A stretch of DNA of 56,806 bases from Treponema sp. Lineage in GTDB: Bacteria > Spirochaetota > Spirochaetia > Treponematales > Treponemataceae. Positions within the stretch are counted from its first letter, which is position 1; every line of letters starts with the position of its first letter. Location: contig JAFUFU010000039.1 in NCBI GenBank assembly GCA_017469785.1, positions 1 through 56,806 on the forward strand, in the 5' to 3' direction. The notes under the pieces were generated by a model. The model ran no database searches, had not been told where the DNA came from, and was given only the letters and a program-made list of their open reading frames with translations. Shown in pieces: positions 1-7,609 of the stretch. The position numbers were made by a program, and so were the translations under genes.

Positions 1-96
1 ATTTCTTGGATCTGTAAAACCATCTGGAGTCTCAACCCAGATTCCTTGTCGATACAATTCAACACATTTCTTTTTGTATTCAAATGAATAGCGCAT
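1..96 (-). CDS. N-terminal part of a transposase-like protein, runs off the window
   Basis: The frame opens at ATG 96 and reads toward the window edge for 32 residues starting MRYSFEYKKKCVELYRQG. This basic start resembles the N-terminal helix-turn-helix of IS3-type transposases, but only 32 residues can be seen, so the family is uncertain. A long hairpin lies just upstream of the start. The rest of the gene and the far end of the element are outside the window, so its integrity cannot be judged. Confidence 0.5.
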   Translation of the reverse strand, partial: MRYSFEYKKKCVELYRQGIWVETPDGFTDPRN

Positions 97-101
97 AAAA
101 A

Positions 102-134
102 TACCCCTTTTACTTTTGTCCAGTAAAAGGGGTA
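102..134. repeat. 13-bp perfect inverted repeat upstream of the transposase-like gene
   Basis: TACCCCTTTTACT (102-114) pairs exactly with AGTAAAAGGGGTA (122-134) around a 7-base loop. It starts 6 bases upstream of the transposase-like start codon. It may be part of the element end, or a hairpin in the leader that limits read-through transcription. The sequence shows the pairing; the role is inferred. Confidence 0.6.
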
Positions 135-315
135 CATATCATAAACAATGTTCTATATATTATATCGTAGTTTTTACAATTCGCAAATTTTTTTTAAGAT
201 AAAATAAGTTCAGGACTCCAAAATTTCGTTATTGTACAATATTCACAATGGTATTTTTTTTAATCATATCATATAATTATATGACCATTTTATTTTTACT
301 AACTTGGAGATTTTA
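135..315. other. AT-rich intergenic region with a 16-bp palindrome
   Basis: No gene is visible here. The perfect palindrome TCATATAATTATATGA (269-284) contains a TATAAT and lies about 30 bases before the acyl-CoA synthetase start, so it could be a -10 element overlapping an operator. No convincing -35 is seen at the expected distance. The promoter of the downstream gene must lie here or further upstream. Confidence 0.4.
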
Positions 316-2229
316 ATGGAAACCACACTTCCTCGTTTGTTTAGAAAGAGAGCTTCAGAATATCCGGAACTTGCATTCCAGATGAGCCGATTTAAAGACG
401 GTCATTTTGAGCCTACGACATATAAAGAGGCTTACGAAACAGCGGTTGCATTTGCTGGTGGTCTCTTGTCTCACGGCGTTCAGCGGGAGGAGCATATCGG
501 CCTCATTTCTGACAACCGCAAGGAATGGGAACACGCCGACATGGGCCTGATGATGCTGGGAGCGATTGATGTTCCCCGTGGCTGTGACGCTACAATCGGT
601 GATTTGGAATATATTCTTTCATTTGCCGAGTGCAAGCGCGTGATTGTCGAAAATTCCAGCCAGATTGAAAAAATCCTCGGAATCAAGGACAAGCTGCCTC
701 TGGTAAACGAGATGATTGTCTTTGAAAAACCAACGGATAAGGATATCGAAGCCACAAAATCAACAGGAATTACGCTCTATTCCTTTGAGCAGATTGTTGA
801 GGACGGAAAAAAATACAATTCAGAGCACCCTGGTAAAGTCGATGAAGAAATGGACAAGGGCAAGTGGGATGATTTGGCTACAATCATTTTCACTTCCGGT
901 ACAACCGGCAAGCCCAAAGGCGTCATGCTTTCCCATGGAAATTTCATCACCCAGCTGGATGAAGTCTGCGAGAGAATCTACCTTTATCCGGGCGACCGCG
1001 GCATGATGGTGCTTCCTGTCTGGCATGCTTTCCAGCGTGCGGTCGAATATGTCGTTTTGAATCAGGGAGCTACAATCTGCTATTCAAAGCCTGTAGGCCC
1101 GATTCTTTTGGCAGACCTCAAGACATTGAATCCGCAGGTTTTGCCAGCCGTTCCCCGGGTTTTCGAGGCTGTGTACGACGGCATCTGGCGCAATATGCGT
1201 AAGACCGGTGGAATCGTTCTTCGTCTCTTCAAATTCTTCGTGGCGATTGCCCTTTTCCATTCAAAGCTTGACCGCGTTCTTTTTGACCGCACAACACGCT
1301 ACGGCATGGACAAGCGCTGGCTTCAGTGGCCGGCCTTTGTTCTTCCCTGGCTTTTCTGCTACCCGATTAAACTTTTGGGTGGGGCGATTATTTTCCGTAA
1401 AATACGCAAGATGCTTGGAACGAATTTCCGCGCTGGTGTTGCCGGTGGCGGCGCTCTTCCTCCTGTAGTCGATAAATTTTTCTGGGCAATCGGAATCAAA
1501 CTGGTTGAGGGGTACGGACTCACCGAAACTGCGCCGATTATTTCTGTCCGTCCGATTGACCGTCCTGTTCTGGGAAATGTCGGCTCTGCCGTACGTGGAA
1601 TCTCTGCCCGGGTCGTTGACCCTGCTACCCGCAAGCCTCTTAAACGGGGAAAGAAGGGTGTCCTTGAAATCAAGGGGGGCACTGTCATGAAGGGCTACTA
1701 CAAGCAGCCAGAGCTTACGGCAAAAGCAATCGATGATAACGGCTGGTTTGACACCGGCGATTTGGCTCGGCTCACCGCCAACAACGAAATCGTACTCAGG
1801 GGGCGCACAAAGGACACTATCGTTCAGACCGGTGGCGAGAATATTGAGCCTCTTCCAATCGAAATGAAAATGCAAGAGTCCCGCTTCATTCAGACGGCGG
1901 TTGTCCTTGGGCAGGATCAGCGTTATCTGGCTGCCCTTGTTGTGCCTGAGCAGCAGGAGGTCGAGGCCTTCTGCAAGGAGTCAAATCTTCCTTACAAAAA
2001 ATATTCTGACATGGTTAAAAGCGCGGAAGTGCTTCATCTCATCGAAACAGAAGTCGCAACGCGGGTCAACTCAAAGAACGGCTTTAAAATGTACGAGCGA
2101 ATCAACAAAATAGCCCTTCTTGAAAAGCCATTTGAAGTGGGCGTTGAGCTTTCCGCTAAGCAGGAAATCATGCGCTTCCGTATCAATGAAATCTATGCAG
2201 GCGAAATCAAAAAACTTTTCAAAGCCTGA
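316..2229 (+). CDS. fadD: long-chain acyl-CoA synthetase (AMP-forming)
   Basis: This adenylate-forming enzyme activates fatty acids with ATP and CoA for membrane lipid synthesis or remodelling. The 637-residue protein carries the AMP-binding loop FTSGTTGKPKGVMLSHG near residues 192-208, GYGLTETAP near 400, GWFDTGDLA near 475 and GRTKDTIVQTGG near 495. Hydrophobic stretches near residues 300-350 fit the long-chain family's membrane-associated region. ATG 316 is chosen over an in-frame TTG at 304 because GGAG (306-309) sits at the right distance. Treponemes commonly depend on host fatty acids, so such enzymes are expected. The exact substrate length cannot be read from the sequence. Confidence 0.9.
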   Translation: METTLPRLFRKRASEYPELAFQMSRFKDGHFEPTTYKEAYETAVAFAGGLLSHGVQREEHIGLISDNRKEWEHADMGLMMLGAIDVPRGCDATIGDLEYILSFAECKRVIVENSSQIEKILGIKDKLPLVNEMIVFEKPTDKDIEATKSTGITLYSFEQIVEDGKKYNSEHPGKVDEEMDKGKWDDLATIIFTSGTTGKPKGVMLSHGNFITQLDEVCERIYLYPGDRGMMVLPVWHAFQRAVEYVVLNQGATICYSKPVGPILLADLKTLNPQVLPAVPRVFEAVYDGIWRNMRKTGGIVLRLFKFFVAIALFHSKLDRVLFDRTTRYGMDKRWLQWPAFVLPWLFCYPIKLLGGAIIFRKIRKMLGTNFRAGVAGGGALPPVVDKFFWAIGIKLVEGYGLTETAPIISVRPIDRPVLGNVGSAVRGISARVVDPATRKPLKRGKKGVLEIKGGTVMKGYYKQPELTAKAIDDNGWFDTGDLARLTANNEIVLRGRTKDTIVQTGGENIEPLPIEMKMQESRFIQTAVVLGQDQRYLAALVVPEQQEVEAFCKESNLPYKKYSDMVKSAEVLHLIETEVATRVNSKNGFKMYERINKIALLEKPFEVGVELSAKQEIMRFRINEIYAGEIKKLFKA

Positions 2230-2249
2230 GTTTGAGAAAGCTTGACTTC

Positions 2250-2285
2250 GGGAATCTCTAAAAATTGCAATTTTTAGAGATTCCC
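2250..2285. repeat. 36-bp perfect palindrome
   Basis: GGGAATCTCTAAAAATTG (2250-2267) is followed directly by its exact reverse complement (2268-2285), with no loop. It lies between the convergent acyl-CoA synthetase and Rsm22-like genes. An imperfect relative with the same TCTAAAA...TTTTTAGAGAT core lies at 51686-51709, so this is a dispersed palindrome rather than a one-off. Confidence 0.75.
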
Positions 2286-2296
2286 ATTCAGTTTGA

Positions 2297-2338
2297 CCGG
2301 TGGTTTTATAGTCTTACTATGATTCCACCGGATTTTTT
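2297..2338 (+). terminator. rho-independent terminator of the acyl-CoA synthetase, overlapping the rsm22-like 3' end
   Basis: CCGGTGG (2297-2303) pairs with CCACCGG (2325-2331), an inner stem ATAGT/ACTAT (2308-2320) fills the loop, and six T follow. The terminator of the rightward gene thus overlaps the last codons of the leftward gene. Confidence 0.65.
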
Positions 2339-3754
2339 ATCGATTTCGGACAAATCATCGGGAGTTTTTATCTGGAGCAGCTCGCCGTTTTTTGGTTGAA
2401 TGTGATGCTCATCGATTGCGAGGAGAAGACCGAATCGGCTGCATGCGTAATAGCCGGATTTGTGAAGCTCCGGAAGGCGGATAAAATCCGATGCGATGCG
2501 GATAAAGCTCTTCGGGGCGGGAGACTCTGAATCAATTTCAGATTGACTGAACCCGACAGGTTGGCGGAGAGCGGTAGATTTTTTTGAGATTATGAAACTC
2601 AGGGAAGCCCTTTCTTTTGCCAGACCCGCTTTTACTGAAAGCTTGAGAAGACGTTCCGGGGCGCTTTCTGTATCAAATGCGAAGTTGCACCATTTTGCGT
2701 TTCTGCCCTGTGCGTTGGTAGTTCTTCCGCTTGTGCGCCCTGCCATTGGACAGTTTCCTGTGTGGGGACATGGCGCGAGGGGGACGTAATCCTGCCTGAT
2801 GAGGGCATCGCGCATGAGAGAGATGAAACGGGCTGAGTGGGGGTCTCCTGGTTCTATGAGAAGCGCCGCGGATTCATCGCTTTTGAGATATGACAGAAGC
2901 TCTCCGGTGTATTTTTTTGCCAGGAAGTCAGTCGGCATTTCGTTTCTTTGGAGAATTTCGTTGAAGACATTTGCGCAGGAGAGAAAATCGGCTTTTTCTT
3001 TGATGCTCGTTCCCAGCGCCCCCTTTACGCGGATAATGTTCCATGGAGAGATGGGGGCTTGGGGCGCCGCCCCAGGAGAAGGGGTAGCGGAAATACCCGA
3101 ACGGAGCGGAGAAGGCAGAGCTTGCTCGGACTTCTCCGGCGTAGTGAGTGGTATTGGAGCGAGGGGAAGGCTTTCCCCTTCTGTATCTTTTATCGTTTTT
3201 GCCGCGATTGCGTAGTACAAATCTTCACCGGCGGCAAGGGCTGTCTGGCTCAAATCAAGGCAGTACCAGCTGATTTTTTTGCTACGGAGTTCCGGGCGGG
3301 CAAGCCAGAGGGCTATAACCACGGTGAGAGTGCCGCTTCCCACATCCAGGGCGACCGGTTTTTCTGATTTTAAGAGAGATTCAAAGGCTGATTTGGGGAG
3401 ATTTGCGAAAAGCCGGGTCATGCGGACGAGATTCCACCACATGAAGTAGCTGATGTAGGCGCTGATTGATGCGGCTTCGTTCATGTAACCAAGGCGGCGG
3501 GAAGAACGCTCGTCAGTGAGCTGGTGGGAAAGATTTTTAATCTGACTGTAGAGGGCGACCTTTTGCTTTCCGCTTAAATTTCTCACGCTGGCGACGATTT
3601 CGTCAAATTTTTCGATGATTTCGCGGCTTGATTCTGGAATCGCGCTTTCTGCGAACATTTCACGGCGGATAGAGGCGGCCTTTTTGCGTTCAGTAAATTC
3701 TCTTCGGTGTGCGTGACTGCGTTTTCGGTCGATTTTTGGCTTTGTCTCGTTCAT
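2306..3754 (-). CDS. Rsm22-like ribosomal small-subunit methyltransferase family protein with an inserted repeat-coded segment
   Basis: Class I SAM-dependent methyltransferase fold with the glycine motif ALDVGSGTLT near residues 135-144. The C-terminal half has the Rsm22/METTL17 cysteine pattern APCPHTGNCP (C329, C335) and WCNF (C356), which in that family helps bind a metal or Fe-S cluster. Rsm22 proteins act in small ribosomal subunit assembly; the bacterial role is less settled. Residues about 192-236 are a proline/serine-rich stretch encoded by a dispersed repeat (3050-3180), placed between a Rossmann-fold segment and the next strand. The start overlaps the merR-like stop by 4 bases (ATGA), so the two are translationally coupled. 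Confidence 0.75.
   Translation of the reverse strand: MNETKPKIDRKRSHAHRREFTERKKAASIRREMFAESAIPESSREIIEKFDEIVASVRNLSGKQKVALYSQIKNLSHQLTDERSSRRLGYMNEAASISAYISYFMWWNLVRMTRLFANLPKSAFESLLKSEKPVALDVGSGTLTVVIALWLARPELRSKKISWYCLDLSQTALAAGEDLYYAIAAKTIKDTEGESLPLAPIPLTTPEKSEQALPSPLRSGISATPSPGAAPQAPISPWNIIRVKGALGTSIKEKADFLSCANVFNEILQRNEMPTDFLAKKYTGELLSYLKSDESAALLIEPGDPHSARFISLMRDALIRQDYVPLAPCPHTGNCPMAGRTSGRTTNAQGRNAKWCNFAFDTESAPERLLKLSVKAGLAKERASLSFIISKKSTALRQPVGFSQSEIDSESPAPKSFIRIASDFIRLPELHKSGYYACSRFGLLLAIDEHHIQPKNGELLQIKTPDDLSEIDKKSGGIIVRL
3050..3180 (-). repeat. family A GC-rich repeat, copy 1, in frame inside the Rsm22-like gene
   Basis: Read on the minus strand it begins with the hairpin GGGGAAAGCCTTCCCC, continues TCGCT, and contains TTTCCGCTACCCC followed by a GC palindrome GGGGCGGCGCCCC. 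It translates without stops as ESLPLA...ISATPSPGAA. The same blocks in the same frame occur in the XPB helicase (copy 2), and related DNA lies at 24937, 41599 and 4096. Confidence 0.75.
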
Positions 3755-4071
3755 TTTCTTCCCTTTTTGATTTCAAAATAAAGCTGAGTGAGTTCCGTGC
3801 GGAGTTCCCTGATTGCGTTCATGGCTTCGGCGTTGTTTTCGTAGGCCTGACTTTCGTGGAGGATTTCCTTTCGCGCGCCCTCAATCGTGAATTTTCGCTC
3901 GTAAATCAAGTGCTTGAGACGGAGGACGATTTCAAAATCCCGCTCGGTGTAGACACGGCGACCACCCAAATCCTTGCGGGGAGCAAAGCCGGGAATCACG
4001 GTCTCCCAATATCTGAGAATATTCTGCTTTATGCCAGTCAGTTCCTCGACTTCACCGATGCTGTATGTCAA
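3751..4071 (-). CDS. MerR-family transcriptional regulator
   Basis: A 106-residue protein with an N-terminal winged helix typical of MerR: IGEVEELTGIKQNILRYWE near residues 5-23, then GGRRVYTERD near 36-45. A predicted helical C-terminus (NAIRELRTELTQLYFEIKK) probably dimerises. No cysteine sensor motif is visible, so it is not an obvious metal sensor. The start codon is TTG (4071): an in-frame TAA lies immediately upstream and GGAG sits 7 bases before it. Coupled to the Rsm22-like gene by a 4-base overlap. Its targets are unknown. Confidence 0.8.
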   Translation of the reverse strand: MTYSIGEVEELTGIKQNILRYWETVIPGFAPRKDLGGRRVYTERDFEIVLRLKHLIYERKFTIEGARKEILHESQAYENNAEAMNAIRELRTELTQLYFEIKKGRK

Positions 4072-4095
4072 TTACTTGCTCCAAAAGTCAAAATG

Positions 4096-4121
4096 CAGGG
4101 GGCGCGGGGGGAGGCTTCCCC
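4096..4121 (-). repeat. family A repeat, truncated copy 5
   Basis: The minus strand reads GGGGAAGCCTCCCCCC followed by a GC-rich run. This is the core hairpin of family A without the rest of the unit. It lies between the merR-like start and the der stop, directly beside an AT-rich short-word tract. Confidence 0.55.
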
Positions 4122-4160
4122 ATTCTAACTTCTTATTTCTCATTGTTCATTCCTGATTCT
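4122..4160 (-). repeat. short-word tract overlapping the der stop codon
   Basis: On the minus strand the tract repeats words of about 7-8 bases such as GAATCAG, GAATGAAC, AATGAGA and AATAAG. It supplies the last codons of Der (ESGMNNEK) and its TAA stop. Similar tracts are at 39610-39646 and 40002-40036, the latter also fused to a family A repeat. Confidence 0.55.
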
Positions 4161-5722
4161 CTGTCTTCCCAGCGTTTGCGGCTTGCTTTCATGTTCAGTT
4201 CTACCGGGATTTGGTCGAAGCCCAAGTCTTTTCGGATTGAGTTTTTGAGATAGGTGACATAGCTTTCCGGCACATTGTCCGGGCTGGTGCAGAAAATGCG
4301 GAATGAGACGGGATTTGTGCTGGTCTGGGTCATGTAACGGATTTTGAAGTGAATCGCTTTGCTCGCTGGCGGCGGATAATGGAAAAGCCAGTCGGCAAGG
4401 GCCTTGTTGAGGGCTGATGTCTCCACTTTGCGGGTGAGCTGGCCGTAGAGTTCGATTGCCTTGTTAAGCAAGTCTTTGATTCCCTCGCCTTTGAGGGCAG
4501 AAAGAGGAAGAATCGGAGCCCAGTTCATGTGACCGAACATGGTCTTGATGTAGTCGGTGGTGTCCCGGAGAGTCTTCCGGCTCTGGTCCTGAGTGTCCCA
4601 CTTGTTGAGGACAAAAATGATTCCTCGGCCCCGCTCGTAGGCCAGAGAACAGATTTTTTTGTCCTGATCGGCCAAGCCTTCCTGAGCGTCAATCATCAAA
4701 AAGACGACATCGCACTTGTCCAGGGTTTTTATGGCGCGGTTTACCGAATAGTATTCTACATTTTCGTGGACTTTCTTTTTGCGGCGGATTCCTGCCGTGT
4801 CCATGAGCTCAAAATTGCGCCCGGCGTAAGTGAATTTGCCTTCGACTACATCGCGGGTGGTTCCCGCATAGTCGGAGACGATGGATTTTTCGCTGTGGGT
4901 GAGGCGGTTTGAAAGCGTGGATTTTCCTGTGTTCGGCTTTCCGAGAATCGCGATTCTAATCGGATCTTCCGGCTTTTCTCCTTCTTCGATTTTTGAAAAA
5001 TCAAGGTCAGCGGTAAGTTTCTTGGCAAGGTCAGTGATGTGGTCGCCGTGGTCTGCAGAGATGAAAAGCAGCTCTTTGAATCCGTATTGGAGATAGTTCC
5101 ATGCGACATCCTCGCCCTTTCCGCCCTCGCATTTGTTGACTGCAACAACGAGCTTGTCCCAGTATGGGCGTAAAAGATGGATGAATTCTTCGTCTTCACC
5201 AGTGATGACTCCGGCTTCGAGCAAGAGAAGGATTTTGTCAGCGTTTTTGATTGTTTGAAGCGTTTTTTGAACGACGAGCTCGTCCATTTCTGATTCACGG
5301 CTTGTGGGGTCGCGGTCAAGTTTATAGCCGCCTGTATCAATAAGGTGAACCGGCTTTCCCATGATGAAGGCCATCGCTTCAACCGGGTCGCGGGTAACGC
5401 CGGGAGTGGGATCAACAATCGCAAGACGACGGTGCATAAATCTGTTGAAGAGCGTGGATTTGCCGACATTCGGACGGCCTGCGATAACAATGCTGGGAAG
5501 ATTCACATAATATTTTGAAGTGTCGTATCCGGCTTCGATTGCTTCCTGCCTGTATGCCTCTTCTTCAGGAGATTCTTCCTGCTCTAACTGCTCGTTGCTT
5601 TCCTCGGAAGAAAGAGATTGCTCATCCCGTAAATCAGAGGATGCCTCTTGCGATTTTAATTCCGGGGCTTCTTTTTGAGGCTTTGGTTTTGAAAAATCAG
5701 GTTTTCGTTTTGTTTTTGCCAT
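4133..5722 (-). CDS. der: ribosome-assembly GTPase Der (EngA)
   Basis: Der has two tandem GTPase domains and a KH-like C-terminus and is required for 50S subunit maturation. Here the first P-loop is GRPNVGKS at residues 82-89 and the second GKPNTGKS near 258-265, with NKCEGG and NKWDTQ as the guanine-specificity motifs. At 529 residues it exceeds the usual 440-490 because of an acidic, probably disordered N-terminal extension of about 75 residues. The last eight residues are read from an AT-rich short-word tract. The gene starts 7 bases after the ptsI stop. AGAGGA abuts the start codon, closer than normal for an SD. Confidence 0.95.
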   Translation of the reverse strand: MAKTKRKPDFSKPKPQKEAPELKSQEASSDLRDEQSLSSEESNEQLEQEESPEEEAYRQEAIEAGYDTSKYYVNLPSIVIAGRPNVGKSTLFNRFMHRRLAIVDPTPGVTRDPVEAMAFIMGKPVHLIDTGGYKLDRDPTSRESEMDELVVQKTLQTIKNADKILLLLEAGVITGEDEEFIHLLRPYWDKLVVAVNKCEGGKGEDVAWNYLQYGFKELLFISADHGDHITDLAKKLTADLDFSKIEEGEKPEDPIRIAILGKPNTGKSTLSNRLTHSEKSIVSDYAGTTRDVVEGKFTYAGRNFELMDTAGIRRKKKVHENVEYYSVNRAIKTLDKCDVVFLMIDAQEGLADQDKKICSLAYERGRGIIFVLNKWDTQDQSRKTLRDTTDYIKTMFGHMNWAPILPLSALKGEGIKDLLNKAIELYGQLTRKVETSALNKALADWLFHYPPPASKAIHFKIRYMTQTSTNPVSFRIFCTSPDNVPESYVTYLKNSIRKDLGFDQIPVELNMKASRKRWEDRESGMNNEK

Positions 5723-5729
5723 TCCTCTA

Positions 5730-7448
5730 TTATAAACGATTTAGTCTTTTTGAGGAAATGGCTTTTAGCTCTTCTGTGCTGATTTTTGAGAGAAGTTCTT
5801 TGATTTGAGTGATGAGTTTCGGACTCATACTGAGGTTACGGACTCCCATTCCTGCCAGTACCATGACGCTTTCAGGACGGCTCGCCATTTCGCCACAGAC
5901 AGAGACAGGAATTCCCGCATGCTGGGCTTCAGTAATCGTTTTGTTGATTAACCTGAGGACAGAGAGATGGAATTCATCGTAAAGCGGGGCGACAAGTGAA
6001 TTCTCGCGGTCGACTCCGATTGTATACTGTGTAAGGTCGTTGGTTCCGATTGAAAAGAAATCGCTGATGTTCGCAAGACAATCTGAAATCATAGCCGCGG
6101 CTGCCGTTTCAACCATGATTCCGATTGGAACATGCTCGTTGAAAGGAATATTTTCGGATTTAAGCTCCTCACGGACTTTTGCCGCAAGTGCCAGTGCTTC
6201 TTCGACCTGCTCCACGCTGGTAATGAGAGGAAGCATGATTTTAAGATTGCCGTAAACGCTTGCCCGGTACAAAGCCCTGAACTGGGTGCGCAGAAGCTGG
6301 GGATTTGCCAGGGTGAGACGGATTGCCCGCAGCCCCATGAGGGGGTTCTTCTCCTCGCTTGCAGAATGAGTGATGTCGAGCGAAGAAATGATTTTATCGC
6401 CGCCTGCATCCAGCGTTCGGATTGTGACGGGCCGGTCTTCCATGATTTCGAGGACTTTTTTGTAAGCGTTGAATTGGTTTTCCTCGCTGAAAGCCGCAAT
6501 CTTGGAGTGGGCCGTTCCCATGTTGCTGTTTGCCTCGCTCATGAAGAGAAATTCCGTTCGGAACAGGCCGATTCCGTCTGCGCCTTCATGCATCGCGACC
6601 CTGGCTTCGTCGACAGTTCCGATATTTGCCATGAGGTGAAAAAGCGCTCCGTCTGTGGTTTTTGCCGGAAGATTGCGGAACATTTTGAGTTTTTCGGCAT
6701 GGATATTTGCGACGGAAATCTTTTTTTTGTATTCATTGAGGGTTGTTTCGTCCGGGGATTCAACGACTTCACCGAAATCACCATCGACAATGACAAGTGA
6801 ATCTGGTTCGATTGCGCTGAGAATGCTTTCGATGTCAAAGACAGCTGGAATTCCATAATTTCGCGCAAGAATTCCGACGTGAGAGGAAACACCGCCGTCA
6901 GTAAGCGCGATGCCGGCAATTCGACGCTTTGAGAGAATTACCGTGTCGCTGGGAGACATGGATTTTGCGACGATTACAACGTCATCAGGAATGTTTTCGA
7001 TATTGAATGGATGGAAATCAACCAAATCGTTGATGACTCGGCCGAAAATGTCGCAGATATCTTCGGCACGTTCCGCAAGATAGGCATTTCCACTGGAACG
7101 GAGTTTATTTGCGTACTCTTCGGTTTTCTGATTCAGGACATATTCGATTGAAAAGTTCTGTGCTTCAAAAGTCTTCCTGACATCACCCAAAAATTCCGGG
7201 TCATTGAGCATGAGAAAATAAGTCTCGAAAATCTCAGACTGAGTTTTGTCATTTTTTACGATTTCAAGCTGTTCTGAAATTTGAGCGATGATTTTTGCAA
7301 GGGAACGTTCAAATCTGGCAAGATGCTTTGGCTTATCCTGATCCTTGATTTTTTTTGAGGAAATCACGCGTTTTTCAGTTTCTGGAATAACAAATGCCCG
7401 GCCTATGCCAATCCCGGAAGATGCCGAAAGCCCAAAGAGAACGTTCAT
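5730..7448 (-). CDS. ptsI: phosphoenolpyruvate-protein phosphotransferase (PTS enzyme I)
   Basis: EI takes phosphate from PEP onto a histidine and passes it to HPr. The 572-residue protein has the phosphohistidine segment GGVSSHVGILAR near residue 189, the PEP-binding signature FSIGTNDLTQY near 450 and the catalytic CGEMASRP near 518. HPr and HPr kinase are encoded far away (48361-49665) and no EII permease is in the window, so the relay probably has a regulatory role, as proposed for other treponemes. ATG 7448 has no SD; a TTGACA/TAGAAT promoter places +1 on the start codon. Followed by der after 7 bases. Confidence 0.95.
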   Translation of the reverse strand: MNVLFGLSASSGIGIGRAFVIPETEKRVISSKKIKDQDKPKHLARFERSLAKIIAQISEQLEIVKNDKTQSEIFETYFLMLNDPEFLGDVRKTFEAQNFSIEYVLNQKTEEYANKLRSSGNAYLAERAEDICDIFGRVINDLVDFHPFNIENIPDDVVIVAKSMSPSDTVILSKRRIAGIALTDGGVSSHVGILARNYGIPAVFDIESILSAIEPDSLVIVDGDFGEVVESPDETTLNEYKKKISVANIHAEKLKMFRNLPAKTTDGALFHLMANIGTVDEARVAMHEGADGIGLFRTEFLFMSEANSNMGTAHSKIAAFSEENQFNAYKKVLEIMEDRPVTIRTLDAGGDKIISSLDITHSASEEKNPLMGLRAIRLTLANPQLLRTQFRALYRASVYGNLKIMLPLITSVEQVEEALALAAKVREELKSENIPFNEHVPIGIMVETAAAAMISDCLANISDFFSIGTNDLTQYTIGVDRENSLVAPLYDEFHLSVLRLINKTITEAQHAGIPVSVCGEMASRPESVMVLAGMGVRNLSMSPKLITQIKELLSKISTEELKAISSKRLNRL

Positions 7449-7454
7449 GTAGAG

Positions 7455-7483
7455 ATTCTATTCTTATAGTAGAAAAATGTCAA
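7455..7483 (-). promoter_or_regulatory. ptsI promoter, predicted leaderless
   Basis: On the minus strand TTGACA (7478-7483), a 17-base spacer and TAGAAT (7455-7460) are followed by six bases and then the ptsI ATG. Initiation at the usual distance would fall on the A of ATG. No ribosome binding site is present. Confidence 0.7.
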
Positions 7484-7609
7484 ATACCGATTCATTTTTG
7501 TAATTTTTTGAACTTTTCAGAAGAGAAAAACTCCAAAATCTCCATGGAAGAGTCAAAATCTCCGTAAAAAAAGAGTGCGAATTCAGGGAAACAGTGATAA
7601 AATAGAAGA

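Noticed and set aside
1261..1875. 204-codon open frame on the minus strand opposite the acyl-CoA synthetase
   Set aside because: It lies wholly within a well-supported gene, has no recognisable domain or SD, and its composition follows the opposite-strand codons.
4096..4160. Repeated short words considered as a CRISPR array
   Set aside because: The words are only about 7-8 bases with no fixed spacer length, there are no cas genes, and the tracts are single blocks.
4846..5490. 214-codon open frame on the minus strand within der
   Set aside because: It overlaps der in another frame and has no domain; der has both GTPase motif sets intact.
5723..5735. TATAAT just upstream of der as a leaderless promoter
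   Set aside because: It overlaps the ptsI stop codon within a 7-base gap in an apparent operon and has no -35; it may be chance, though AGAGGA-ATG spacing is odd for an SD.
6132..6800. 222-codon open frame on the plus strand opposite ptsI
   Set aside because: A shadow of ptsI with no conserved motif and no plausible start signal.
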